Assembly (NCBI GenBank): GCA_037952775.1 | Contig: JBANAY010000003.1 | Coordinates: 28,706,001-28,770,000, forward strand | Source of the DNA: Clonostachys chloroleuca | Lineage: Eukaryota; Ascomycota; Sordariomycetes; Hypocreales; Bionectriaceae | Direction: 5' to 3' | Length of the DNA: 64,000 nucleotides | Part shown: positions 33,386-44,177 of the stretch, piece after piece | Layout: the number at the start of each line of letters is the position of its first letter | How positions within the stretch are numbered: position 1 is the stretch's first letter | Translations under genes and position numbers: made by a program | The notes under the pieces: model-generated | What the model was told of the DNA's origin: nothing | The model's input: only the letters and a program-made list of their open reading frames with translations | Database searches by the model: none

Positions 33386-36300
33386 CTAGGTTAGATCCTT
33401 ACAGTACTCTTTCAGGCCTAGTAGCTCTCTAAAGGCCTGTTGAAGAGGTGCGGTTAGTGGTTTAGTTAGCCCATCAGCGGGTATAGCCTTAGTTTCCAGG
33501 TAACTAAGGCTCGCTAAACCCTCTGTAATTTGAACCCTGTTATAGTGGAACTTCAGCAGTGTATGCTTAGTTCTAGCGTGTAGGGTAGGGTTATTACTAG
33601 TAGCTATACAGCCCTGGTTATTACAGTAGATAGTTACAGGGGTTTTTAGAGGCTGGTTTAGCTCTTTATAGAGCCCTGTTAGCCACTGTAGCTCTCTGAG
33701 AGCCTCTGTAAGGCTATCTGCTTCAGTCTCTACAGTGGAGAGAGCTATAGTAGTTGCCTTCTTAGCTTTCCAGCTGATAGGGCCTCCAGCTAGCTTAAAG
33801 AGATACCCGTAGGTAGATTTGCTAGTGGATTTATCCTCTGCAAAATCACTATCACAATAGCCTTCTAGGGGCTTATTTAGTGAATAGGCTATAGCTAGGC
33901 TTTTAGTACCTTTCAGGTACTGTAGAAGCTTTTTAGCAGCCTTAAGGTGAATTTTATAGGGCTTATATATAGCCTGGGCTAGCTACTGGACTGAAAAGGC
34001 TATATCAGGCCTAGTTTGAAGCATTAGGTATATTAAAGTCCCTATAATCTGCTGAAATAGCCTGTGTTCCAGGGGTTTATAGAGACCTGTAGCCTCTATA
34101 GCTTCCGCTGTGAGCCTTGTAAGATTAGGCTGTAGGGGTACTAATAGAGGTTTTTCTTCAGTGATCTTAAAGGCCTGTAAAGCCTGTTCGATATACTGAG
34201 GTTGAGAGAGATATAGGGTCTTTTTAGACCTATCTCGGTGAATTTGAACCCCTAAGAAGAAGGCTGCTGGCCCCTTATCTTCTATAGGGTAAACCCTATG
34301 AATTTCCTTCTTTAGCTTATTAATATAGCTAATTTCAGGGCCTATTATAAGGCAGTCATCCACATAGGTCACTATAAAGGTGGCCTTTTTAGCGTTATAG
34401 AAGACCGCCGGGTCGGAGATTAGGGGGCTGAAGCCTAGAGACCTTAGCAGGGCTTTCAGTGCCTCTTGCCACTCTCTAGGGGACTGCTTTAAGCCGTACA
34501 GGGCTTTTAGCAGTAGGATAACCTGCTCTTCAGAAGGGTTATAGCCCTGAGACTTGGCTATAGCGAGTAATTCAGGGCTTTTCTTCAGCAGTTCCTTCAG
34601 GCCTTCAGGGAGCTTCATATAGAGCCTTTCAGTAAGTTTACTGTTTAAAAAGGCCCCTATAAAGTCAATCTGTTCAACATTATAGCTATAGATAGCTGCT
34701 AGAGCTAATAGCAGCCGCCAGGTTGGAGGGATAGCTGTAGAAGCGAAAGTCTCGCTATAATCTAGGCCTTCCACCTGTAAAAACCCTCTAATAACAAGCC
34801 TAGCCTTATATTTCAGCGGCTTATTATAGGGGTCAAGTTTCAGCTTTAGCACCTGCCTACAGCTTAGGGCTCTACGGCCCTTAGGTAGGTCTTTTAGTGC
34901 TATAAAGGCGAAGGTTCCAGTGCGTATTAGCTGCTCAAGCTCGCTAAAGATAGCCTGTAGCCAGGGCTCTTTCTCTTTTAGTGGCAGCTGTAGCACCTCT
35001 TTCCAGCTGTTAGGCTCTAGCGAGAGCCGGGCTTTAGCGCATATTATAGCGCTTGCTTGGTATGCTATAGCGGTTGCCTGTGCCCAGTTAGATAGGTCCA
35101 TTGGATCACCTATAGGCTCTGTATTAGGCCTTAGCTCACTGGGTTGGTGTGCTGTAGCTAACGGAGTTTCAGGCTCTAAAGGCCCTGTAGCTTCAGGGAC
35201 TTCAGGCTCTTGAGGCTCTGAAGCAGGTGCTGTAGCCAGCGGTATTTCGGGCTCTTGGAGGGGCTGTTGTAGCGGCTCTACTTGGAGGGGCTGTTGTAGC
35301 GGCTCTAGCGGCTCCTGTAGCGGCTGTTGTAGCAGCTCTAGCGGCTCTTGAGTCTCTTTCACATACTCTATTTCCTCTATTTCCCCTTCTAAAGGTCTCA
35401 AGAGAGGCGGGTTTTGCAGTTGTAAGCCCTGTTTTATAGGGCCTATATCCTCTAAAATCCTTAGATAAGAGGTCTTAGTAACTAGCCTCTTCTGTGGGAT
35501 ATAGATCTGATATATCTTAGAGCCTAAAAGTGCTAAAATTCGCCCTGAGATAGTTCTAGGGGCTAATTTAGCAGCCTTAGCCCGCTGTTCAGGATGAATA
35601 AAGGCTTCACAGTAGGCTCCAATAGCCTTATAGGCCTGAAAATTAGGCCTAAAGGGAGTTCCAGGCTCTAGTTCTTGAAGGAATAGCTGTTGCGGGGGTA
35701 AATCGCGGTTGCTAACAGCGGTACAGTTAACTAACTGAAGGACCCCTGGAAGGATATAACACCAGAGGTATAGCGGGAGCCTAGACCACTGTAAAACAGC
35801 CCTAAGCCTATCCATTAGCACTCTAATAGAGCGCTCAGCAAGCCCATTTTGCTGGTGAATATAGGGGCTTGAGGTGCTAAAGGCAGTACCTTTAGCAGCT
35901 AGCTAATCTACTAAATCCCTTGTAATTTCTCCGCTATCAAAGTGAAATTTAGCGGGATAGCGCTTATAGCGATTATATAGGCCCTGGCAGAAGCCTTGAA
36001 TAGCAGTTGCTATAGTAGTTCCTTCCTTATTAGGGAGGAGAATAACCCATCTATAGCGGGTTTTTCTATCCACTAATATAAGCCCTATAGGCCTTCTATT
36101 ATGCGGTATAGGCTTGAGATAGAAGGTATCCCCTTCTATAGAGTCTAGAGCTCTAGGCGGGTCAGGGATAGCTGTATGCACTGGAAGCCTGTGGCTTTTA
36201 GCGCTAATACAGCCTAAACAGAGGAAATCTTCCTCTCTTATAGGGCTAAAATCAGGGAGACCTTCTGTAATTTTAGCGGTCTTCTTCAGTAACTGAAGCC

Positions 36301-38512
36301 CTAAGTGCCCTAGCCGTATGTGCCAAATACCCGCTAATTGTAGCAGGTCTTCGTAGGTCTTAGGCGCCTGTGGTGGGGGCTTAATAGCGCTAATAGTTCC
36401 TTGCTTTAGAGCCTCTTCAGCGCTAAAGTCAGGATTATCCCCTTCTGAAGGCTTATGAGTAAGGACCTTAGTAGGGGTTTTAGCATACTGTTCAGCGGGC
36501 TCAGTAAGCTCTACAGCAGGCTGTTCAGTGGGCTCAGTGAGCTCACTAGGCCCTGTAAGATCTAGGGCCTCGGGGGCCCAATCAGGGGCCTTAGAGGGAA
36601 TTTGAACCTCTATCGTATGTTGTTTAGTGGGTTCAGTGAACTCACTAGGCCCTGTAAAGTCTAGGGCCTCGGGGGCCTATTCAGGGGCCTTAGAGGGGAT
36701 TTGAACCTCTATAGGGTAGCTATAGCTAGCGTAGGCAGAGGGCTCCTTCGGCATTATTAGCTTAGGGGTCTTTTCCCCCTTTAGCTGCAGATAAAAGCCG
36801 TGTTTTTCAAAGTTCAGCAGGCTACAGCAGGTTCTATCACCTGTAAATAGCTGTTACCTCAGAAGGGTACCCCCTGAACTATAGTGCCTTATCCCACTGA
36901 CTATATTAGTCTCCAGGGTAGGCAGGAAAAGGGCTTCTTTTAGCTCTAAGTCCCTATAGGTTAGGGGGTTTAGAGAGATTAGAACTTAAAATACAGCGGT
37001 TCTAATACCTCTAGGGTAGGCCTTATCAGCAGCTGTAAGAATAAAGCCTGCTTCAGAGTATTTTAGGGCTTTATAATCCCTATAACAGGCTTTATTATTC
37101 ACTAAGTAAACTGTAGAGCCTGTATCGTACAGAAGGGTGTTTAGCGGTCCACGCCCCTGACTGCTAAAGCTAGTAGCGATAGGAGCCGCTGTAATTCCAG
37201 CGGGTTCAGGGGACTGATAGGTCTGGAAGGCTGGCCAGGGGCTCTCTTCATCGCTATCTTCTAGCGGGCTTCGAAGGTTTTCCAGGCTATAGCCCAGGGT
37301 AAAACTAGCGGGTTTAGCTAGCTTGTCTTTAGGGGCTTTAGGCTTTAACCCCTTCTGTTGGGTCTTTCCCTTAGAGGTCTTTTCAGAACTCGAGGGCTTC
37401 TTTTTAGCGGGTCTTTCAGTGTGTTTAGCCCTGTAATTAGTAGCCTTAGCTACTGAAGAGCTCTTATCACGCTGTTCCTCCAGAAGGTCCGCTATAAGGA
37501 ACTGTAGGTTCAGAGGCTCCAGGGAGCCTCCAGAGGCTTTAGTAACCCTAATATTGTTCCGTTGGCGCTCAGCCCACTGTGGGAAGACCCCTTTTAGAGC
37601 CTCCAGGTACTGATTAGCCTGATCCACAGGGGCTATAGTAACCTGAGCTAGTGATAGCCGAGCTAGAAGGTTGTTGAATGCGCTATTAAAGGCCTCTAAA
37701 GAGCCTTTGAAGTCCCTGTAACAGAGCCTGTGAAATTGGGTATATAGGTGGCCGCGCTGAATTTCAGCACTATAAGAGAACTGTTTAACCAGTAACTTAT
37801 AGGCCTCCACAGGGGAGGTCTGCCAAGTTATAGCGGCTTGTAGACCCTCTGTACAGCTATCTTTTAGCAGCATAAGTAAGATAGCCTGGTCTGGGTCTGA
37901 TAGCTGCTGGGCTACAGTGGGTTCTGCTATAAATAGCGGTAAACTAAGGGCCCTGAATTAGATCTCTAGGGCCTGTTTCCACTGATCGAAGTTGTGAGAC
38001 CCCTGTAATTTAGAAGCTTCAGGGAACTTATAGACCCTTTTATTGAAATCCTTAATAATAGAGTCTTTAAAGACTCTAGTCAGGGGGTTAGGGCTTTGAA
38101 AGCCCTGTAAGCTAGGCTGTTGTGAAGCCTGACTGCTCTGTAGGCTAGCGCTAGTAGCGCTGGAAGCCTGTTGACTAGTGCTAGTAGCGCTAGGGGTCTG
38201 CTGTAATTGTAGCAGGTTTACAGCAGCTGTTAGCTGCTGAAGGGTTTGCTGTATAGCGGTGATAGCTTCAGTGGTATTCGGGTTCTGAAGGCTCTGAGCG
38301 ATAGCAGTACTTTCCGCTGTAGAGCCTGAAGGAATAGCGCTAGTAGCGCTAAAATCAACCGGTTGATCAGCTACGGCAGCAGTGCTAGCCGTTGGAATAG
38401 CGCTAGTAGCGCTAAAAGTGATCGGTTGGCTGGGTACGGCAGCAGTGCTAGCCGTTGGAATAGCCGCTGAAGAAGGGTAAGTTTCAGCACCTTCAGGGGC
38501 TGATCCCTCCAT
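33386..38512 (-). pseudogene. Copia Gag-Pol polyprotein with multiple nonsense codons
   Basis: One frame of about 1,708 codons. Gag begins at 38,512 with a Ser/Ala/Thr-rich tail, then an FNSAFNNLLARL-type region. The protease motif is LYDTGSTVYLVNN (about 37,110). A GAG-pre-integrase segment (WHIRLGHLGLQLL) precedes the integrase, whose acidic triad falls in LVDRKTRYRW, FHFDSGE and QQNGLAERSIR. The reverse transcriptase shows YKARLVIRGF, DFIGAFLNSKL, YGLKQSPREW and the YVDD box (about 34,360). The RNase H part ends at 33,386. Stops are seen at 37,958, 36,986, near 36,855, 36,677, 35,903 and 33,983. The Gln/Pro/Leu repeats near 35,240-35,350 form a linker between integrase and RT. The protein cannot be made from this copy. 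Confidence 0.9.
36523..36712 (-). repeat. Two-copy tandem repeat in the Gag-Pol linker
   Basis: Two 91-bp copies (36,523-36,613 and 36,622-36,712, period 99 bp) encode repeated SELTEPTEQ...IPSKAPDWAPEALD-like segments. The copies differ mostly by transitions. Copy one has a Trp codon where copy two has TAG (36,677-36,679). Confidence 0.8.
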
Positions 38513-38664
38513 ATAGCTATCTTCATCAGCTATTTTAGGTCTTCTTTAGTAAAGGAAGCCACTAAGACCTAGGCTGAGGTATAGGGTAAGTATATAACTT
38601 TCCTAGTATAGGGTAAGAACTCTTAATCCTAAGATAAAGCTCTTTTTCACAAGATAGAGCTCTT

Positions 38665-38678
38665 CCGGGCTTATAACC
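38665..38678 (-). other. Primer-binding site, probably initiator-tRNA-Met half type
   Basis: Directly after the 5' LTR the element reads GGTTATAAGCCCGG. This is one change from the complement of the anticodon arm of initiator tRNA-Met (GGTTATGAGCCC), the primer mode known for Drosophila copia. The G-to-A difference would itself fit RIP. The tRNA assignment is inferred. Confidence 0.55.
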
Positions 38679-39447
38679 TTTTGTAAGGTCAAGGTCTCTA
38701 GTATAGGGTAGACCAGCTGTAGGGTAAGCTGGGTCTAGGGTAGATAAAGCCTATAGGGTAGGCTCTGAAATACTAGAGAAGGATCGTTTGAAAAGGCGTA
38801 GTAGAAGGTGCAGGCTCTATAAGAGAAAATAAAGCTCTATCAGCTACAGGGTAGCTAAGAAAGATAGACTGTAGGGTAGATAAAAGAGTATATTGGTGAC
38901 TTATAGAATCTCTATCTAGCAGGGAGGAAGCCCTGTACTTATAGGTGTTTCCAGGCTGTAAGAGCCCTGAAGATAATACGTTGCCTTCTGTAATACGGGC
39001 TCGTAACCGCTATAAGGTTCTCGTACAGAGGGATACGAGACCGCTAATGCAGATACTACAGCGGATACGAAGTCCGCTAATACAGCTGCTATAGTGGTTA
39101 CGAGGTTTACTAAACTAAGTGCTAAGGTTCTCGTACGGCGGATACGAGGTCCGCTAATGCAAGCGCTGCAGCGGACACGAAGTCCGCTAATGCAGCTGCT
39201 TCAGTGTAATACGGGATCGCTAGCACGGACGCCACAGCGGCCGTTACAGCGGTTGTAACCGCTAACGCAATTGCCCCAACGGGCAGCCACAGTAGGTTGG
39301 GCCAGTGGCTTCAGAGGGCTCCCAGCTTTAGAGAGCCCTAAGTTAGTTATTTTATTCCCCCTTACCCTATATTAATTATATATCATTTAATCAATTAATA
39401 TAGGGTAATCTTGATCTACCCTATAGTCTATAGGGTAAATCTCAACA
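38679..39447 (-). repeat. 5' LTR of the Copia element
   Basis: 769 bp, in element orientation TGTTGAGATTTACC to CCTTACAAAA. It is nearly identical to 32,598-33,366 and is followed on the plus strand by the AAATC duplication. Confidence 0.9.
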
Positions 39448-39452
39448 AAATC

Positions 39453-41273
39453 TAATATTAATAATATTAATACTAATATTATTATTTAGATCTATATTAG
39501 TTTTATATATAACTTATATATAAATCTTAATCTGAGTTTCTATTTTAATTCTTATTAAAAATAGAAATTTATTCTAAATTAATATATTAAATATTATATT
39601 AATCTCTAGATTTTTTCTAAAATAGAAATAATATTCTATATCTTTCTAGATAATTAGTACTTTTTAATATAAGAGCTTTTTTTATAATAATTATAATATT
39701 TAATTTTAAATTTATTAACTAGAGGCTTTTATTTTTTTTACTAAAGTATTATTTATTCTAAATAAATTATTTAATTTAAAGAGTTTTAGAGAATCTTTAG
39801 ATTATAAAGTATATTTAAAAAGTAATATCTTTTACTATTATTAAATCTATAATTATAATTATTATTATTTTTATAATTCTCTAAGAGATATTTATAGTTT
39901 ATAAAATACTTAGTAGTTTAATTACTTTTTTATATTTTTTTAAAATCTAGTTTATATATAGATTAATTTTATTAATTTTACTATAAATAAGAGTATATTC
40001 TAAGATTAGATAATATATAATCTAATATATATTTTTTAAAAATATAATTAGTAATCTATATTTAAATCTTTAATACTATAAAATAAAATTAAAATATAAT
40101 ATTTTTAACTAAGATATAGATATTAATCTTATAAAAACTCTAGTAATAGGAGATATTTATATAGTATAGCTAGATATATAAATACTCTAGCTATAACTAT
40201 AGTCCCTAAGAGAAGAAGTTTATTATCTAATAATAATAGCTATCTTTACTTTTTAATTTAAAGCTTATTATAATTAATTAATTAATTATATCTTACTATA
40301 ATTACTTAATTAATTAATTATTAAATATCTTAAATAGCTATAATATCTAATATAAATATTCTAATCTCTTAGAATCTGATTAATACTTCTAATAAGATCT
40401 TTAAAGTAATAATAATAGTTATCTAAGGTAATCTAATATAGCTATTTACTAATTATATTTATAATATATCCCTCTAATCAGTTAAGAGCCTACTTATAGT
40501 AATAGTAATAAAGCTGCTATATATATATATAGATTAATATAGTTCTAGAAGAATTAAAAAAGTTTAATAAAGAAAAAATAAACTTTTTTTATTTTAATTT
40601 TAAAATAAATTATTTTTTAATTAAATTAAAATAAATATAAAACTTCTTTAAAAAAAAATTTTTTATTAAACTTTTTCTAAATTTTAATAAAAATAAAATT
40701 TATAAATTAATATCTCTTTTAGAAAGAATAAATATTATTTAATAAATATAATATAATCTACTAGTATATATATTAAATTAGTATATATACTACTTTTTCT
40801 AATTTTCTTATTAATAAGCTTATAATTTCTACTCTAAAGCTTTATATTTCTATATATAATTTTAATTTATTATTATATATTAATATAGCTAAAAAAAATA
40901 CTTTTCTAAAAATAGTTTATATATAATAAACTATAGAGCTTAATAAATTAAGTAATAATACTATATTTTTTTTATCTTTTTCTACTCTATCTCTCTCTCT
41001 CTCCTTTAATAAAACTACTATAACTAAAATATTATATTCCTAGATAGATCTTAATCAGGTTTAACTAAATAATTAGCTTTAAGATCTCTTAACTAGATCT
41101 AATTAAAATATAATCTAACTAGTTTTAGAAATATATTTTTACTATTTTTAATAAAGCTTAATTAAAATACTTTTTAATTTTTTTTTAAATCTAATTACTT
41201 AAAATAATTTTAAAACTTAAACTAAATAAGTTTTTTTATTATTTTATAAATTTATATATTATAATCTATTTTA
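39453..41273. repeat. AT-rich, RIP-degraded repeat DNA between Copia element and solo LTR
   Basis: No open frames remain. The part at about 39,960-40,520 is an inverted copy of about 62,130-62,690, and 40,740-40,830 resembles 63,180-63,330 in direct orientation. A short CT microsatellite lies near 40,990. Confidence 0.6.
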
Positions 41274-42019
41274 TTATATATTAAGATTTACCCTATAGAC
41301 TATAGGGTAGATCAAGATTACCCTATATCAATTAATCAAATAATATATAATTAGTATAGGGTAAGGAGGAATAAAATAACTAACTTAGGGCTTTCCAAAG
41401 CTGGAAGCCCTCTGAAGCTACTGGCCTAACCTACTGTGGCTGCCTGTTGGGGTAATTGCGTTAGCGGTCACAACCGCTGTAACAGCCGCTGTGGTGTCCG
41501 TGCTAGCGATCCCGTATTATACTGAAGCAGCTGCATTAGCGGACTTTGTATCCGCTGCAGCGCTTGTATTAGCAGACCTCGTATCTGCTGTATAAGAACC
41601 TTAGCACTTAGTTTAGTAAACCTTATAACCGCTGTAGTATCTGTATTAGCAGTCTCATATCCCTCTGTATAAGAACCTTATAGCGGTTACAAGCCTGTAT
41701 TACAGAAGGCAATATATTATCTTCAGGGCCCTTACAGCCTGGAAATATCTATAAGTACAGGGCTTCCTCCCTGCTAGATAGAGATTCTATAAGTTACTAA
41801 TATACTCTTTTATCTACCCTATAGTCTATCTTTCTTAGCTACTCTATAGCTGATAGAGCTTTATTTTCTCTTATAGAGCCTATACCTTCTACTATACCCT
41901 TTCGAATAATCCTTCTCTAGTATTTCAGAGCCTACCCTATAGGCTCTATCTACCCTAGATCTAGCTTACCCTACAGCTGGTCTACCCTATACTAGAGACC
42001 TTGATCTTTTAAAATTATA
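41274..42019 (+). mobile_element. Solo LTR of the same Copia family, opposite orientation, older
   Basis: 41,279-42,014 aligns over its length with the 769-bp LTRs, on the other strand. It starts TATTAAGATTTACC and ends CTTTTAAAA. TTATA flanks it on both sides (41,274-41,278 and 42,015-42,019), the mark of an LTR-LTR recombination product. Many C-to-T and G-to-A changes against the full element show it is older and RIP-affected. Confidence 0.82.
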
Positions 42020-43623
42020 TATATAATATTACTAAGTATCTTATTCTTAATAAGATTTCTAATTCTACTTTATATAATCTTTAGTTTATATTTACTTTTT
42101 AATATTTCTCTAAATAACTAAATCTTAGAATTTCTATATATTAAATAATTCTTTTTTTATAGATATAATTTCTTAGTTTTTTAATATTTATTTAAATATT
42201 TATTTATCTTTCTAAGTTTTACTATTTCTTCTTTTAGAATAATAAGCTTATATATAATCTATTATATATCTTTAATAATCTATTTAATACTTTAAATAAT
42301 TAAACTTAGAGAGTTATTCTAATAGTATTATATCTATCTCTTAATATATTTAAATTATAAAATTATTTCTATTAGATTAATTAGAATTTTTAATTATTAA
42401 AAAATAAATAATTTAAAAAAGAACTTTAATAATATTAATATATTTATTTATATATCTAGCTTTAAAATTATACTTTTAGTATTTAAAGAGATAAATTTAA
42501 TATTTTAAAAATCTTTTTAAATATTTTCTTTTATAATAAAGATATTAAATATTTTAAAAAATATAGAGAAAAAGTTCTTTTTTATAATATAAATAATCTA
42601 GATCTTTATTAAATATTTAATTTTAATAATTATAAACTTTTTTTAATAAATTAAAATAATTAATATTTAATAATTAGAATAAATAAAAAAAAATATAAAA
42701 AAAAATATAAAAAATAATAATATCTTTTTACTTATAATATTTCTTAAACTTTATTAAATAATAGTTTTTATAACTATTTAGTATAAAAAAATAATATTTA
42801 CTTTTAGTTTAAATTTAAATACTTTAATTAAAGTATTTAATCTAATTTATAATAATTTTATTTAAGATTTAATTCTTTTTATTAATAAAGATTCTCTAGT
42901 TAGATAGAAAGAGAATATTTTAAATTTAGAATAAAAAATAATATTAGCTTTTTATTATTAGAAATAGTAAAATTATCTAGCTAGCTATATTAACTATTTA
43001 AATTAAAGAAATCTATTTCTAATTATTAAATTATATTAATTTAAATCTTACTATTTAATTAGAGTATATAATTATAATATAAGTACTAATCTAGTTTATT
43101 AGAAAACTAGTTTTATTAAAATTATATATATTTTTATTAAGAATACTATATTTAGCTATTATATTCTATATAAAATTAAACTATAGATAGATAATTTTAA
43201 GATCTTTATATAAAGCTCTTTAATAGTTATATTTATAAGATAAACCTATTTTAAATAGTAATTAAGATTTAATAAAAAATCTAATTAATACTAATATACT
43301 CTATATTATAATTATATAGTAAGAGATTAATTATATCTTCTAGCTTAAGAAAATATAATAAAAATACTTAAGAATTTAAATTAAAAATCCTTTTAATAAT
43401 AATCTATTTCTTTAGATTAATAAGATTTTAATTACTAGATTAATAATCTATTTAAGAAGTATAATCTTATCTATTTTATATTAGGGTTATATAATTAATA
43501 TTATAGGTTATTATAATCTATTAGAGATTTAATTTTAAATCTCTCTTTAAGGTTTAAAGAGCTAGAATAAATTAATACTTTTTACTAGTAGATAATATAT
43601 TTTATATATAGTTTATTTACTTT
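42020..43623. repeat. AT-rich, RIP-degraded repeat DNA, right part of insertion
   Basis: About 1.6 kb. The part at about 42,920-43,530 is an inverted copy of about 63,350-64,000, with long stretches matching apart from transitions. It ends at the resumed dioxygenase coding sequence. Confidence 0.65.
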
Positions 43624-43629
43624 ACTTTA

Positions 43630-44177
43630 TTGAGCATTATAAGAAACCTCGTTATCCTGCCAAAGACGTCGATACAAACTCGTCACCTATCGTCTTCCCT
43701 TGGGCCAAAATGAAGGAGAGTCTTGATAGTGTTCCAGGGACATGGGCATCAAAAGATTACCTTAAAAACGACGACCGGCAGGTGTCCAAGATCTTGGGCG
43801 GTTTGGCCGGAGCGATTTCATGCCGGCACTTCATCTCCCAGCATTCGGGAAACCAGCTCATCCGTCTACCATGTTGTGTCTGGGCAGGGATACTCAATAG
43901 TTGGGAGTAAAAAGATCCAATGGAAGGCTGGTGATACGTTCTGTATTCCGTCCTGGTTCCGGTATTAGCATGTAGCGGACGAAGCTACCGATGTTTATCT
44001 TTATCGCTTCATGATAAGCCCATGCTTAGCTCCCTCGGTTTCTATCGTGTAGAGGGCACGGATTTAGAGGCTTTGGTATCTGACTATAAGTCAGCATTTG
44101 CCGCATTGAATACAATATGCAAAGCAGTATGCTTCGTCCTGAGAGTTTGGCCTATATCATGTTGCAGTATACAATAA
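43630..44177 (+). pseudogene. Gentisate 1,2-dioxygenase, 3' half, frameshifted and with a nonsense codon
   Basis: Coding similarity resumes as EHYKKPRYPAKDVDT, IVFPWAKMKESLDSVPGTW and QVSKILGG. A one-base loss near 43,800-43,812 shifts to a second frame with RFHAGTSSPSIRETSSSVY and the second cupin (HVVSGQGYSIVG, WKAGDTFCIPSW). TAG at 43,966-43,968 stands where Gln would follow FRY. After DVYLYRF another base is lost (about 44,010), and the last frame gives KPMLSSLGFYRVEGTDLEAL down to TAA at 44,175-44,177. With the 16.7-kb insertion in front, this half cannot be expressed as part of the enzyme. Confidence 0.85.

Larger units (their letters stand above)
32593..39452 (-). mobile_element. Full-length Ty1/Copia LTR retrotransposon with 5-bp target duplication
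   Basis: The element spans 32,598-39,447 (6,850 bp), flanked by AAATC at 32,593-32,597 and 39,448-39,452. It has two 769-bp LTRs, a primer-binding site next to the 5' LTR, a polypurine tract next to the 3' LTR, and one gag-pol frame on the minus strand in the order Gag, protease, integrase, reverse transcriptase, RNase H, which defines Copia. The LTRs differ at about 13 sites, all transitions. The coding frame has at least six in-frame stops and no frameshift seen, a RIP-type inactivation. It is much less degraded than the surrounding islands, so it arrived later. Confidence 0.92.
26884..43629. mobile_element. 16.7-kb compound insertion splitting the gentisate dioxygenase gene
   Basis: This 16,746-bp block contains everything between the two gene halves, including the second copy of the ACTTTA duplication. 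It is composed of RIP-degraded AT-rich repeats, an F-box gene, a foldback element, a complete Ty1/Copia retrotransposon and a solo LTR, each listed separately. Nested insertion is the simplest explanation, since the Copia element and the solo LTR carry their own target duplications inside AT-rich DNA. I could not identify the outermost element that made the first hit; the two block edges are not obvious inverted repeats. Confidence 0.75.

Noticed and set aside
39453..43623. Centromere or telomere-adjacent DNA
   Set aside because: AT-rich islands could suggest this, but no telomeric repeat is present and the islands are explained as RIP-degraded copies of repeats shared within the window.
26884..43629. 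A single giant Starship-like transposon or Helitron
   Set aside because: No tyrosine-recombinase captain, no Rep/helicase and no cargo array is seen; independent target duplications inside point to nested insertions.
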